The translations under genes were made by a program, and so were the position numbers. From Kaistia soli DSM 19436 (GTDB taxonomy: Bacteria > Pseudomonadota > Alphaproteobacteria > Rhizobiales > Kaistiaceae): a DNA stretch of 63,953 bases. The DNA lies in contig NZ_FQUP01000012.1 of NCBI RefSeq assembly GCF_900129325.1, forward strand, positions 1-63,953, given 5' to 3'. Position 1 is the first letter of the stretch. Each line of letters opens with the position of its first letter. Below, piece after piece: positions 33,907 to 41,431 of this stretch. Under the pieces are notes generated by a model. That model saw only the letters and a program-made list of their open reading frames with translations. It had not been told where the DNA came from and did no database searches.

Positions 33907-34244
33907 GCTGCCACCTCGTGCGGCTCGGCGTCCGCCTGGTCGTCGGCGCCGAACCACAAGCGCTCGAGGATCGCCAGGGCGAGCGGATAGGTCTCATTGA
34001 GGGGCCGGCCGGTGACATAGACGCCGACCAGGTGCAGAGCGCGTTCAGGCGACATGCCGCCGCCGATCAGGGCGAGGCGGATGATCTCGGCGAGGTCCGA
34101 CAGGTAGAAGGCGCGCGCGATGACACGCGAAAACAGCGTGCCGATGCCGGCGCCAGTGAGGCGCTCGAGCTCGGCGACGTTTGCGGGCGTGAGGCAGAAA
34201 TCGTGCTCGGCATCGCCGAGGAATTCGCGGTGCGACAGGGTCAT
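33903..34244 (-). CDS. Tail assembly chaperone-like protein (GTA gp10 / Phage_TAC_11-like)
   Basis: 113 aa. The pattern matches the gene-transfer-agent family chaperone I remember: GDAEHDFCLTPANVAELERL, TGAGIGTLFSRVIARAF, DLAEIIRLALIGGGMSPERA, then VGVYVTGRPLNETYPLALAI. In GTAs and siphophages this gene stands between the tail tube and tape measure genes. Here it lies between portal and protease, coupled to both sides by ATGA. The displacement is odd, and its normal partner, the tail tube, is not found in the element. Confidence 0.78.
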   Translation of the reverse strand: MTLSHREFLGDAEHDFCLTPANVAELERLTGAGIGTLFSRVIARAFYLSDLAEIIRLALIGGGMSPERALHLVGVYVTGRPLNETYPLALAILERLWFGADDQADAEPHEVAA

Positions 34245-35488
34245 TGCGGAGCCTCGATCTGACGGGGAGCCGGAGTGGTGTTGCTGGTGGTGTTCGGGTT
34301 CATGAATTGATCGCCGCCGGCATACGGGGCGCGGTTTTCCATCGCGCGCGCCTCATTGGGCGAGAGCACGCGGGCGCTGATCAGCTTGGCGTAGGACTCG
34401 GCGCGCGCGCCGAAGTCGGCCCTGAGGAGATCGTCGATAAGGAACTCGGCAAACGAGCTCTGGCGCTCATCGGGCGCAAAGAGCTTGAGGCGGATCTCGC
34501 CTTCCCAGGCCTTGAGCCAGCGAGCGAGCGTGTAGGTGAGGAATTGCTGTCCGCCGAACTCGGCGTTCGCCCATGTCTGCCGGCTGTAGTCCATGAGCAG
34601 GACCGGCGGCACGCGGAAGACGCGGGCAATATCCGAGATCAGATAGGCCCAAATCTGCAAGAGCTGGCTGTCGACGCTGTTCATGGTGAGCGACTCGATC
34701 GCCTTCACGCCCTGGAGAACTGCGGTGCCGCCCTGCCGAGAACCGCCGTGCGCGGCTTTCCAACTCGCGACGATCTTCTCGAGCGCGCCCTCGCCGGGAT
34801 CTTCATCCAGGAGGACCGCGAGAGACGGGCGAGCGCCATTGCCGAACAGCCGGGCGGTATGCGCCTCGAGCGCGATCAAGACGCCGATGGTCTCCTTCGC
34901 CAGGATGACCGGCGAGGCGCCGGAAACGCCGTCGAGCGAGGGCGCCGAGATATGCAGAATGCTGCCGCGGTCGAGCTGGCGCCGGCCTGCCTGGGTTGAG
35001 ATGAAATACAAGGGCGCGCCGAAGTCGTCCTGGTCGACGGTGACGGATCGCGGGTCGAGCCGCTGGAGCTCGATCGGCCGGCCGTCAAAGGCGCGGGAGA
35101 TGTAGCCGTAGCCGTTGCCGTGCAGGAGCGCGTCGCGCGTCACCTGCTCTTTGAAAGAGCTCGCCGACTGCCAGGTGTTCGGCGCGTCGTGCAGGATCTC
35201 ATAGAGCGGGTGGCTGGTGTCGCGCTCCTTGGCGCCAGCCGGGTCTCGGCTGTAGACAATAACCGGGAGCTGGCCGACAGCTTCGGCAATAGCCTGTACT
35301 GCGCAGCGGACGGCCGCAGAGCGCATCGCGGTCTCGGGCGTAACAGATACGCCGGACGCGACGGGCTGAGATCCGATGAGATCCAGGAACCACGGCGCCG
35401 GCGACGACACGCCAGAGACGAGCGACTTCTTCTCCAGGACGCCGCCACGGATGAAACCGCCGGCTTTGCTGATCCATGACGCAAGCAA
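34241..35488 (-). CDS. HK97-family portal protein
   Basis: About 415 aa. It forms the dodecameric portal through which DNA is packaged. Conserved stretches are SVTPETAMRSAAVRCAVQAI, LYEILHDAPNTWQSASSFK, LLHGNGYGYISRAFDGRP, DRGSILHISAPSLDGVSGAS, RVFRVPPVLLMDYSRQTWAN and LSPNEARAMENRAPYAGGDQ. No ATG fits the start. TTG at 35488 has GGAAGG at good spacing; TTG at 35503 is the alternative and lies in an inverted repeat. The integrase gene ends only about 60-80 bp upstream on the same strand. Confidence 0.92.
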   Translation of the reverse strand: MLASWISKAGGFIRGGVLEKKSLVSGVSSPAPWFLDLIGSQPVASGVSVTPETAMRSAAVRCAVQAIAEAVGQLPVIVYSRDPAGAKERDTSHPLYEILHDAPNTWQSASSFKEQVTRDALLHGNGYGYISRAFDGRPIELQRLDPRSVTVDQDDFGAPLYFISTQAGRRQLDRGSILHISAPSLDGVSGASPVILAKETIGVLIALEAHTARLFGNGARPSLAVLLDEDPGEGALEKIVASWKAAHGGSRQGGTAVLQGVKAIESLTMNSVDSQLLQIWAYLISDIARVFRVPPVLLMDYSRQTWANAEFGGQQFLTYTLARWLKAWEGEIRLKLFAPDERQSSFAEFLIDDLLRADFGARAESYAKLISARVLSPNEARAMENRAPYAGGDQFMNPNTTSNTTPAPRQIEAPQ

Positions 35489-35497
35489 CAGAAGGCC

Positions 35498-35517
35498 TTC
35501 CAAGTTTGATCTTGGAA
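35498..35517. repeat. Inverted repeat between integrase and portal genes
   Basis: TTCCAAG and CTTGGAA are separated by 6 bp. The repeat sits exactly at the junction of the integrase gene and the structural module and overlaps the possible portal start, so it may be an operator or an RNA hairpin controlling late genes. There is no T run. Confidence 0.55.
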
Positions 35518-35566
35518 AACCTTAGCACGGTATCAGGATACCTACAAAGCGAATTTTGAACGACGT

Positions 35567-37360
35567 TCAGAATCCCTGTCTGGTGGCCGGATATAGGTGG
35601 CTGAGATCCAGGCCGGGATAGGCGATAGCCTCGACCAGCTCGACGCGCTGCCGCAGCATTCCCTCGGGTAGATGCCCATACCGGCCGGTCTGCGTGTGCT
35701 TGGCGTGGCCGAGGATCATCGCAAACTCCTCGTCAAGATATTCGGCGCGGCGCAGCGCATCAGCCGAACCATGGCGGAACGAATAGAGCGACGGGCCGCG
35801 TCCCTCCTTGATGGCGACCTTCTCCAGGTAGCGCCCGAAGTCGCGGGAGAACTTCGCCGCCATTTGACCGCGGCTGTTGCGCTCCGCCTCGGGGAACAGG
35901 TGCTTCTCGCCCTTCTCCTTCTGCGCTTTCGCGAAGTCGACGAAGCCGAGCCGGACCAGCTCTGTATGGATCGGCACGACGCGCATACTGCCCTTCGTCT
36001 TCATGCTCTTGTCGTCGCTGCCCTCCTCGGTGATGTGCATGATCCACTTCCCGTGCTGCTCGCGGACGTCTTTGACCAGGAGCTGCGCGATCTCTGCCGG
36101 CCGAGCGCCGGACCAGAGCATGACGAGCGGAAGCCAATAGCGGTGGTCGCGGATCTGGAGATTGCCGGGTTGCGCTATGAGCGCCAGTTTCTCGTCGGAC
36201 TGGCATCCGGTGAACAGTGGCGACGAGAACAGCGTCGTCAGCTCTTCCGTCGAGAAGACGGGTTTGCTGGTGTCCTTCTCCACGGTGATGAACATATCGA
36301 GAAGCGGGTTGGCCGGGAGATGACCCTGTGGAACCAGCCAATTCGCGAATGCCGACAGGCCAGCCATGTATCGATTGACCGTTTTTGGCGAGATCGGCGG
36401 CTTTCGCTGCTCCTCGGGTAGAGCGTCATTACAGGCGACGATCTCCTCGAGGGACAGGCCGGCGAAGATCTTGGTCTCGGCGGCCTTCACAGGATACCTT
36501 AGCAGGAGATCCTTCCAATCACCGACGCGTAGCTTGTCGATGACTGTCACCGGCGAGCGCTCGCCGACATAGCCAATGAAGAGCTTAACCGCCATCCGCG
36601 TCTGAGCGAGCGTGTCAGGCTTCACGTTCTTTGGGTTCTCGCGGACGTAGCGCTCAAAGAGCGCCGGGATACTCCTGCCAGGCGCAGCTGCTGGAGCTGC
36701 GACCGGAGGCTTGACTAACCTGTCACGGGGAACGCCGGAGAAGTCGCCCTCGTCGCGCTCCTGGGCGCGCTGGAGCGCCTCGAGCTCGGCCCGCTGGAGA
36801 CCCTGAGCAAGTTTCTTGTAGTCGCTGGATCCCTTCGGTAGCGCGACGCGCTTGGCCTTGGCGACCTTCATCACTGCGCCGGCGACCAGCTGCGTGTCGC
36901 CCCGTGAAGTGCCGATCTTCAATGCGGTGAGCCGCTGGGCACGCTCGGCCTGGTCGTGCTCGATCCGATCGCGAATGGTCTCGAAGATGCGATAGGCTTG
37001 GAGGTCGAACTCGCCGAACTCGGCCTCGAGATGGCGCCAGATCTCATCCAGGTCGTCGCCGTCCGGTTGATCCTGCCTGAAGCGCTCATCGGCATCGACG
37101 AGCTCGTTATAGCGGCTCCAGACGGCTTCCTGGATGTCATGCTCGCTCATGGAAGTGCGAGCTCGCATGTCGTCGAACTCGCGGTCGAGCTCGTCGAGCA
37201 CGCGTCGCGCACGTCGCTTCGCCTCTTCCGGGTCGGGCGTGCCGAGCGAACGCCAGATGAGCTTATTGCCGAACGCCTGCCAGAGATCCTTCGGCATCCT
37301 CTTGCGGACGCTATAGTTGGCGGATCCGGCGCGGCGGACGATGTTGGTCGCGAGAACCAT
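35567..37360 (-). CDS. int: Tyrosine site-specific integrase
   Basis: About 597 aa. The N-terminal region (IVRRAGSANYSVRKRMPKDL, then RSLGTPDPEEAKRRARRV) matches the DUF6538 arm-binding-type domain seen in large proteobacterial integrases. A long helical middle precedes the core-binding domain (RYVRENPKNVKPDTLAQTRM). The catalytic domain shows Arg in WSGARPAEIAQL, the His-Arg region YSFRHGSADALRR, then LGHAKHTQTGRYGH with the Tyr nucleophile. The ATG at 37360 is chosen because upstream frames enter the att site. It lies about 105 bp from attR and reads towards the portal gene, so it is co-directional with the structural genes. Confidence 0.93.
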   Translation of the reverse strand: MVLATNIVRRAGSANYSVRKRMPKDLWQAFGNKLIWRSLGTPDPEEAKRRARRVLDELDREFDDMRARTSMSEHDIQEAVWSRYNELVDADERFRQDQPDGDDLDEIWRHLEAEFGEFDLQAYRIFETIRDRIEHDQAERAQRLTALKIGTSRGDTQLVAGAVMKVAKAKRVALPKGSSDYKKLAQGLQRAELEALQRAQERDEGDFSGVPRDRLVKPPVAAPAAAPGRSIPALFERYVRENPKNVKPDTLAQTRMAVKLFIGYVGERSPVTVIDKLRVGDWKDLLLRYPVKAAETKIFAGLSLEEIVACNDALPEEQRKPPISPKTVNRYMAGLSAFANWLVPQGHLPANPLLDMFITVEKDTSKPVFSTEELTTLFSSPLFTGCQSDEKLALIAQPGNLQIRDHRYWLPLVMLWSGARPAEIAQLLVKDVREQHGKWIMHITEEGSDDKSMKTKGSMRVVPIHTELVRLGFVDFAKAQKEKGEKHLFPEAERNSRGQMAAKFSRDFGRYLEKVAIKEGRGPSLYSFRHGSADALRRAEYLDEEFAMILGHAKHTQTGRYGHLPEGMLRQRVELVEAIAYPGLDLSHLYPATRQGF

Positions 37361-37382
37361 GACTGCTATCCCCAATGGGCTC

Positions 37383-37404
37383 TGTATAGCAATAATGTAT
37401 AGCA
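37383..37404. repeat. Direct repeat pair, candidate integrase arm sites next to attR
   Basis: TGTATAGCA occurs at 37383-37391 and 37396-37404, 13 bp apart, 61-82 bp inside attR. A partial inverted copy (CTGCTAT) is at 37363-37369 beside the integrase start. The same 9-mer forms the inverted repeat near attL. The sites also overlap the likely integrase promoter, so they may double as an autoregulatory operator. Confidence 0.65.
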
Positions 37405-37464
37405 TCGCGGCAGTCAAACACGAGGAAATGCAACGTTTCTGCGGCTTCCAGGCGATCGGCTTAA

Positions 37465-37484
37465 AATCCAGGTTCCCCAGCCAC
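37465..37484. other. attR core (20 bp)
   Basis: Exact copy of the last 19 nt of tRNA-Gln(CTG) plus one base, in the same orientation as 20593-20612. No other part of a tRNA is present here, so this is the element-derived right end. Confidence 0.95.
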
Positions 37485-37727
37485 TTTCCTAAAGTCGGCA
37501 AAAATTACATTTCATAATGCCCCTCTTCGGATGAAGAGCGTCGCCGGGCCGATCATGCGACCAAACCCCGCGCCTTGGAATGCCGATCAATTTCGGTGCA
37601 ACTGCATCTGGTGCGGTGGCCCTTCCGAACGGCTGTGATCGCGCTGAAAGCTGCCTGCTGGCGCCATGAGCAACCCTGCGCCGTTCTGCTGACCCGTGGC
37701 ACGCCGGGATAGCCCGTCCGAAGCGGA

Positions 37728-38170
37728 TCACCCCCAGGGAAAACCCAAGGCGGCTCTCCAAAAATCGCACCTTAGCCACTGCTTGATCTCGGACGCGTGA
37801 CTGCCGCGCAGCGCATTGATTGACGCCTCAGTCATCGCGACTGGAAGAAGCGCCGTATTGCCGCGAAGGCCTCTTCTTCCTTTGGGCAGAAGATGCGCGA
37901 AGAAATAGAAGCCGTGCGGCATCCTGGGGCTGACCGACAGCATCACCTCTCGACCGGCGGCCTCAAGCTTTGCTGCAAACGCGCGGTTGTCATCGGTAGA
38001 GCCGTGATGCATCCCCGCCGATCGAGCCCGCATGACTGCGAAGCCACTCGAACACGACGAGGATATCATCCGCTCGGGAACGGCCACTCCGACGCAAGTC
38101 GATAACGCCAGCGGATCGACAAGGTAGAAGGCCGAGACGGCAAGACCGCGAATGCGCTCTGCAGCGCGAC
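37728..38170 (-). pseudogene. Degraded alpha/beta hydrolase (esterase-like) gene
   Basis: Pieces of an HSL-type esterase appear in different frames. One frame has DILVVFEWLRSHAGSIGGDA followed by SRLY (the usual helix before the nucleophile elbow). Another has DDNRAFAAKLEAAGREVMLS and SPRMPHGFYFFAHLLPK (the His-containing C-terminal part). The GxSxG segment is not seen. Several frameshifts and an internal deletion are needed to explain this. It borders the attR end of the element and the sugar operon. Confidence 0.6.
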
Positions 38171-38269
38171 TTTAGCTGTCGGATGCCTGCCGCATGTCGC
38201 CCGGTTGGAACGGCATTAAGGTCATGCGAATCATGACAAAGGCCTCCAGCATGCCGGCACGGGCGACGC

Positions 38270-39121
38270 CTATCTCCCCGCCAACGAACCGCCAATTCCG
38301 CCGATTGAAAAGAACCGGTTGAGCAGGGCGAAGATGACGACCGGCGGCGCCAGCATGACGACAGCGCAGGCCATGACCGGTCCCCAATCGGTCTGGTTCT
38401 GCTGGAAGAAGGTCTGCAGCCCGATCGGCAGTGTGAACCGATCGTCGGAGCGCAGGAAGACGAGCGCGACCAGATAATCGTTCCAGGCGAGAAGGAAGGA
38501 ATAGATCGCGGTCGAAAGCACGCCCGGCAGCGAGTTTCTGAGCACGATGCGGACGAAGCCCCCAAACACCGAGCAGCCGTCGATCCAGGCGGCCTCCTCG
38601 AGGGTGACCGGGATAGTGTCGAAATAAGCCGACATCATCCAGCAGGCGACGGCGATCGACGAGGCGACATAGATGATTGCGACGCCGCCGAGCGAATCGA
38701 CCAGTCCGACCGAAGCGAACATGATGAAGAGCGGAATGACGAAAACGACGACGGGGAAGCTCTGCACCACGAAGATGAACAGCGAGTAGGCCGAGACCGC
38801 CCCGCCGCGTCCGCGCGACAGCACATAGCCTGCCGGCGCAGCGACCATCACCGATACAATGGTCGCCAAGATCGAGACCATCGCGCTGTTCTTGAGCCAG
38901 AGCAGGATGTCGGTATTGGCGAAGATATAGCCGAAGGTCTCCAGCGTCGGTCCGGTGATGTCGGTATAGAGCCGCGGCCGCAGCGCCAGCCAGAACACGG
39001 CGAGGATGGGCCCGAGCATGACCAGCGTCACGATCGCCGCAGCGAACGTGCGGCCAAGCCCTGCCCGTCTTGGATCAAGCGCGGCCGCGGTTCGCGGCGC
39101 CGTGGCAGCTGAGGTCGTCAT
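38270..39121 (-). CDS. Carbohydrate ABC transporter permease (MalG/LacG type)
   Basis: About 283 aa inner-membrane subunit with six predicted spans. The ATPase-contact EAA loop is EEAAWIDGCSVFGGFVRIVL. Conserved neighbours include VSVMVAAPAGYVLSRGRG and SFLLAWNDYLVALVFL. The start at 39121 overlaps the previous permease by ATGA; a longer frame extends upstream only as a shadow. It is last in the sugar operon, and no ATPase gene follows, so a shared ATPase encoded elsewhere is probably used. Confidence 0.9.
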   Translation of the reverse strand: MTTSAATAPRTAAALDPRRAGLGRTFAAAIVTLVMLGPILAVFWLALRPRLYTDITGPTLETFGYIFANTDILLWLKNSAMVSILATIVSVMVAAPAGYVLSRGRGGAVSAYSLFIFVVQSFPVVVFVIPLFIMFASVGLVDSLGGVAIIYVASSIAVACWMMSAYFDTIPVTLEEAAWIDGCSVFGGFVRIVLRNSLPGVLSTAIYSFLLAWNDYLVALVFLRSDDRFTLPIGLQTFFQQNQTDWGPVMACAVVMLAPPVVIFALLNRFFSIGGIGGSLAGR

Positions 39122-40050
39122 GCGATGTTCGCCTTGCGGATCTGGCGGAAGAGAATGATCGACAGGGTCACGAGCGCGCCGGTCATGAGGAAGGAGATCG
39201 CGACGCCGTATCCGGGCCGGAAGTCCTGGAACACCGAACGATAGGCGAGGACGATCAGCGAGGTCGTCGAATCGACCGGCCCACCTCCCGTGAGCAGATA
39301 GATCGTGGCGAAATCGTTGACCGAGAACATCGCCATCAGGATCCAGGCGATATAGGTCGAGCGCGCCGTCATCGGCAGCACTATGTAGCGAAGTTGCTGG
39401 CGCGAATTGGCGCCATCGACGCGGGCCGCCTCGTAGAGATTGGGCTCGATGCCTTCCAGCGCGCCCGACATCATCATCATCATGAAGGGATAGCTGATCC
39501 AGATCTTGAACAGGCAGACGGTGATCATCGCCATGGTCGGGTCGGCGAGGAACATCACGCGGCCGAAACCGAAATCGCGCGCAAGCACAGGCAGCAGGCT
39601 GTCCGGCGTCGCGGTCAGCCAGTTCCAGCTCATCGAGGACACCACGATGGGCACGATCCACGGCAGCAGCAGGAGAATCTTGAAGACGCTCTTGCCCGGA
39701 AAGTTCGGCTTCAGCATCAGCGCCAGCGCGAAGCCAAGCAGCCAGGACCCGAACACGCCGCAAAGGCTGAAGACGACCGTGAAGCGCGCCGACCGCCAGA
39801 ACAGCGGATCGGTCAAGGCGTCACGGAAATTGGCAAGGCCGACAAAGTTGCCGAGATTGAGCAGATCGCCGTCGTGCAGCGCCTGAATGCCGGCATAGAC
39901 GACCGGATAGGCATTGACGACGGCCATGAGCACGACGGCGGGCAGCGCGAGCCCGGCCAGCGTCATGGCGCGGCCGAGATCGGGCCGCCGGCGCCGCGCT
40001 TCCGCGGGGCGCCGGCTTTGCCGCTCGGCGAGGGTTCCAGTCGCCTGCAC
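39118..40050 (-). CDS. Carbohydrate ABC transporter permease (MalF/LacF type)
   Basis: 310 aa, six or so spans. The EAA loop is LYEAARVDGANSRQQLRYIV. Other family stretches are LLLLPWIVPIVVSSMSWNW and FATIYLLTGGGPVDSTTSLI. It pairs with the downstream permease (4-bp overlap) and follows the binding protein gene by 4 bp, giving the common order binding protein - F type - G type. Confidence 0.92.
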   Translation of the reverse strand: MQATGTLAERQSRRPAEARRRRPDLGRAMTLAGLALPAVVLMAVVNAYPVVYAGIQALHDGDLLNLGNFVGLANFRDALTDPLFWRSARFTVVFSLCGVFGSWLLGFALALMLKPNFPGKSVFKILLLLPWIVPIVVSSMSWNWLTATPDSLLPVLARDFGFGRVMFLADPTMAMITVCLFKIWISYPFMMMMMSGALEGIEPNLYEAARVDGANSRQQLRYIVLPMTARSTYIAWILMAMFSVNDFATIYLLTGGGPVDSTTSLIVLAYRSVFQDFRPGYGVAISFLMTGALVTLSIILFRQIRKANIA

Positions 40051-40054
40051 GCTG

Positions 40055-41356
40055 CTACTTCACGACTTTCTCGAGGGCGGCCTGAAGCGTCTCGAGGATC
40101 TGCTTCGAGGCTGTCTTGCCCTCGATGATCTGTTGGATGAACGCCGCACCGGCGCCGCCGCCATCGACCGCATTGAGCGCGCCGAAGGGACGCGGCGCCT
40201 GTGCTCCGATGGTCTTGCCGACGGGCTGCCATTCGGCGATCGACTTCTGCAGATTGGCATTCTGCTTCAAATTCGGCAGGTCAGCGATGCTCTTGCGGAC
40301 CGGCACGTCGATGGCGACGCCCTTCTCCCAGAACACCTTCATATTATCGAGATACCAGGTGAGGAACGCCTCCGACGAAGGCTGGGAAGCGGTCGTTTTG
40401 AACATCATCAGCGGATTGATGTAGTAGACCGTGCCCATATCGCCGCGTGTCGACTTGATCGGGCTGATGACCGTCAGGTCCGACTGCTGGTCGGTCGGAA
40501 AGTTCTTGTCGAGCCCCGTCTGACCGAAGCCCATCCCGACGCGGCCCGAGAGCCAGTCGCGCGTCACGTTGTCGGACGTATAGCTCGCAGCATAGGGATC
40601 GATGATGCCCTTGCGGACCAGCTCGTTCAGGAAGTCGAGCGTCTCGATATTGCGATCGGTGACGCAGTCGAGCGTCCCGTCTGTTGCAAAGAGCCCGCCG
40701 CCATTGTTGATCATCAGCGCCGAGACGGTGTGCTGCCCGTCCGTCGTCGTGCTGCCGCCGGCAAGGCCGAGGCCGACGACGTCGATCTTTTTCAGCGCCT
40801 CGCCAACCTTGATGAAGCTCTGCCAGTCCGTTGGTGCCTCGACACCGGCCTTCTCGAGCAGCGACTTGCGCACCCAGATGACACGAAGGTCCATCGACCA
40901 GGGCATCGCGGCATAGCCCTTGTCGGTCTTCATCGCGTCGAGCACGCCCGGCAGGAAGTCGTTGGTGCCGCTCTTGTCGAAGCCGGCAACGACATCGTCG
41001 GCCGGAGCGATCACGCCTTGCTCGATGAAATAGAACGGCAGGAAGGCGGCGCCGGAGGAAACCGCCGGGGTGGTGCGCGAAGCGGCCGCGGACGTGAAGG
41101 TCTGGTACCAGTTGGCCCAGGGAATGGACTGGTAGCGCACGCCGAGATTGTCGCCGGAAGGCTGGTAGCTGCCGACGAGCTCCTTAGCCGCGGCGGTGTA
41201 GCTGGCGCCCGTGCCCCAGACCATGTCCCAGAACTTGATCTCTTCGGCGCCGAACGCCGCCTTCTGGCCGACCGTCATCGCGGCGGCCGCGGCGGCCGTC
41301 GTTCCGAGAAAGGCGCGCCGAGTCATGCTGCTCCGGCTGGCATTGAATTCGTTCAT
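40055..41356 (-). CDS. Sugar ABC transporter substrate-binding protein, Tat-type signal
   Basis: 433 aa family 1 extracellular solute-binding protein. The signal has a twin-arginine motif (SSMTRRAFLGTTAAAAAAMT), so export through Tat is likely. The mature part contains IPWANWYQTFTSAAASRTTP, GYAAMPWSMDLRVIWVRKSL and LSGRVGMGFGQTGL, typical of family 1 binding proteins. The ligand cannot be read from sequence; the neighbouring dehydrogenase and isomerase suggest a sugar, polyol or cyclitol. Confidence 0.9.
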   Translation of the reverse strand: MNEFNASRSSMTRRAFLGTTAAAAAAMTVGQKAAFGAEEIKFWDMVWGTGASYTAAAKELVGSYQPSGDNLGVRYQSIPWANWYQTFTSAAASRTTPAVSSGAAFLPFYFIEQGVIAPADDVVAGFDKSGTNDFLPGVLDAMKTDKGYAAMPWSMDLRVIWVRKSLLEKAGVEAPTDWQSFIKVGEALKKIDVVGLGLAGGSTTTDGQHTVSALMINNGGGLFATDGTLDCVTDRNIETLDFLNELVRKGIIDPYAASYTSDNVTRDWLSGRVGMGFGQTGLDKNFPTDQQSDLTVISPIKSTRGDMGTVYYINPLMMFKTTASQPSSEAFLTWYLDNMKVFWEKGVAIDVPVRKSIADLPNLKQNANLQKSIAEWQPVGKTIGAQAPRPFGALNAVDGGGAGAAFIQQIIEGKTASKQILETLQAALEKVVK

Positions 41357-41431
41357 TCTTTCCTCCCGTTTTCTTGAACGATGCTTAGCTTCGACCGCGC
41401 ACGCGGCCTTGGATCCGACCTCGCAGTTGGC

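Larger units (their letters stand above)
20593..37484. mobile_element. Integrated phage-like element in tRNA-Gln, possibly a capsid-forming satellite
   Basis: About 16.9 kb between 20-bp direct repeats, with a tyrosine integrase next to the right repeat. Contents from right to left on the minus strand: integrase, portal, tail-assembly chaperone-like protein, small protein, prohead protease, major capsid, unknown, HNH nuclease, HTH-like protein, gp6 connector, gp10-like, DUF3168, head closure, TerS, TerL and tape measure. Then come small genes on both strands and two low-GC cargo genes. The structural genes mostly overlap by ATGA or TGATG and look intact. I found no tail tube, tail tip, fibre, holin, endolysin, primase, helicase or CI-type repressor. 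It is either a satellite that borrows tails and lysis from a helper, or a phage that lost those modules cleanly. Confidence 0.88.

Noticed and set aside
20593-37484. Complete, self-sufficient prophage
   Set aside because: Tail tube, tail tip, lysis, replication and repressor genes are not found in 16.9 kb, so a complete phage is not supported.
20593-37484. Host gene transfer agent cluster
   Set aside because: The element has an integrase and att repeats and lacks the GTA tail and baseplate genes, so it is a mobile element despite one GTA-family gene.
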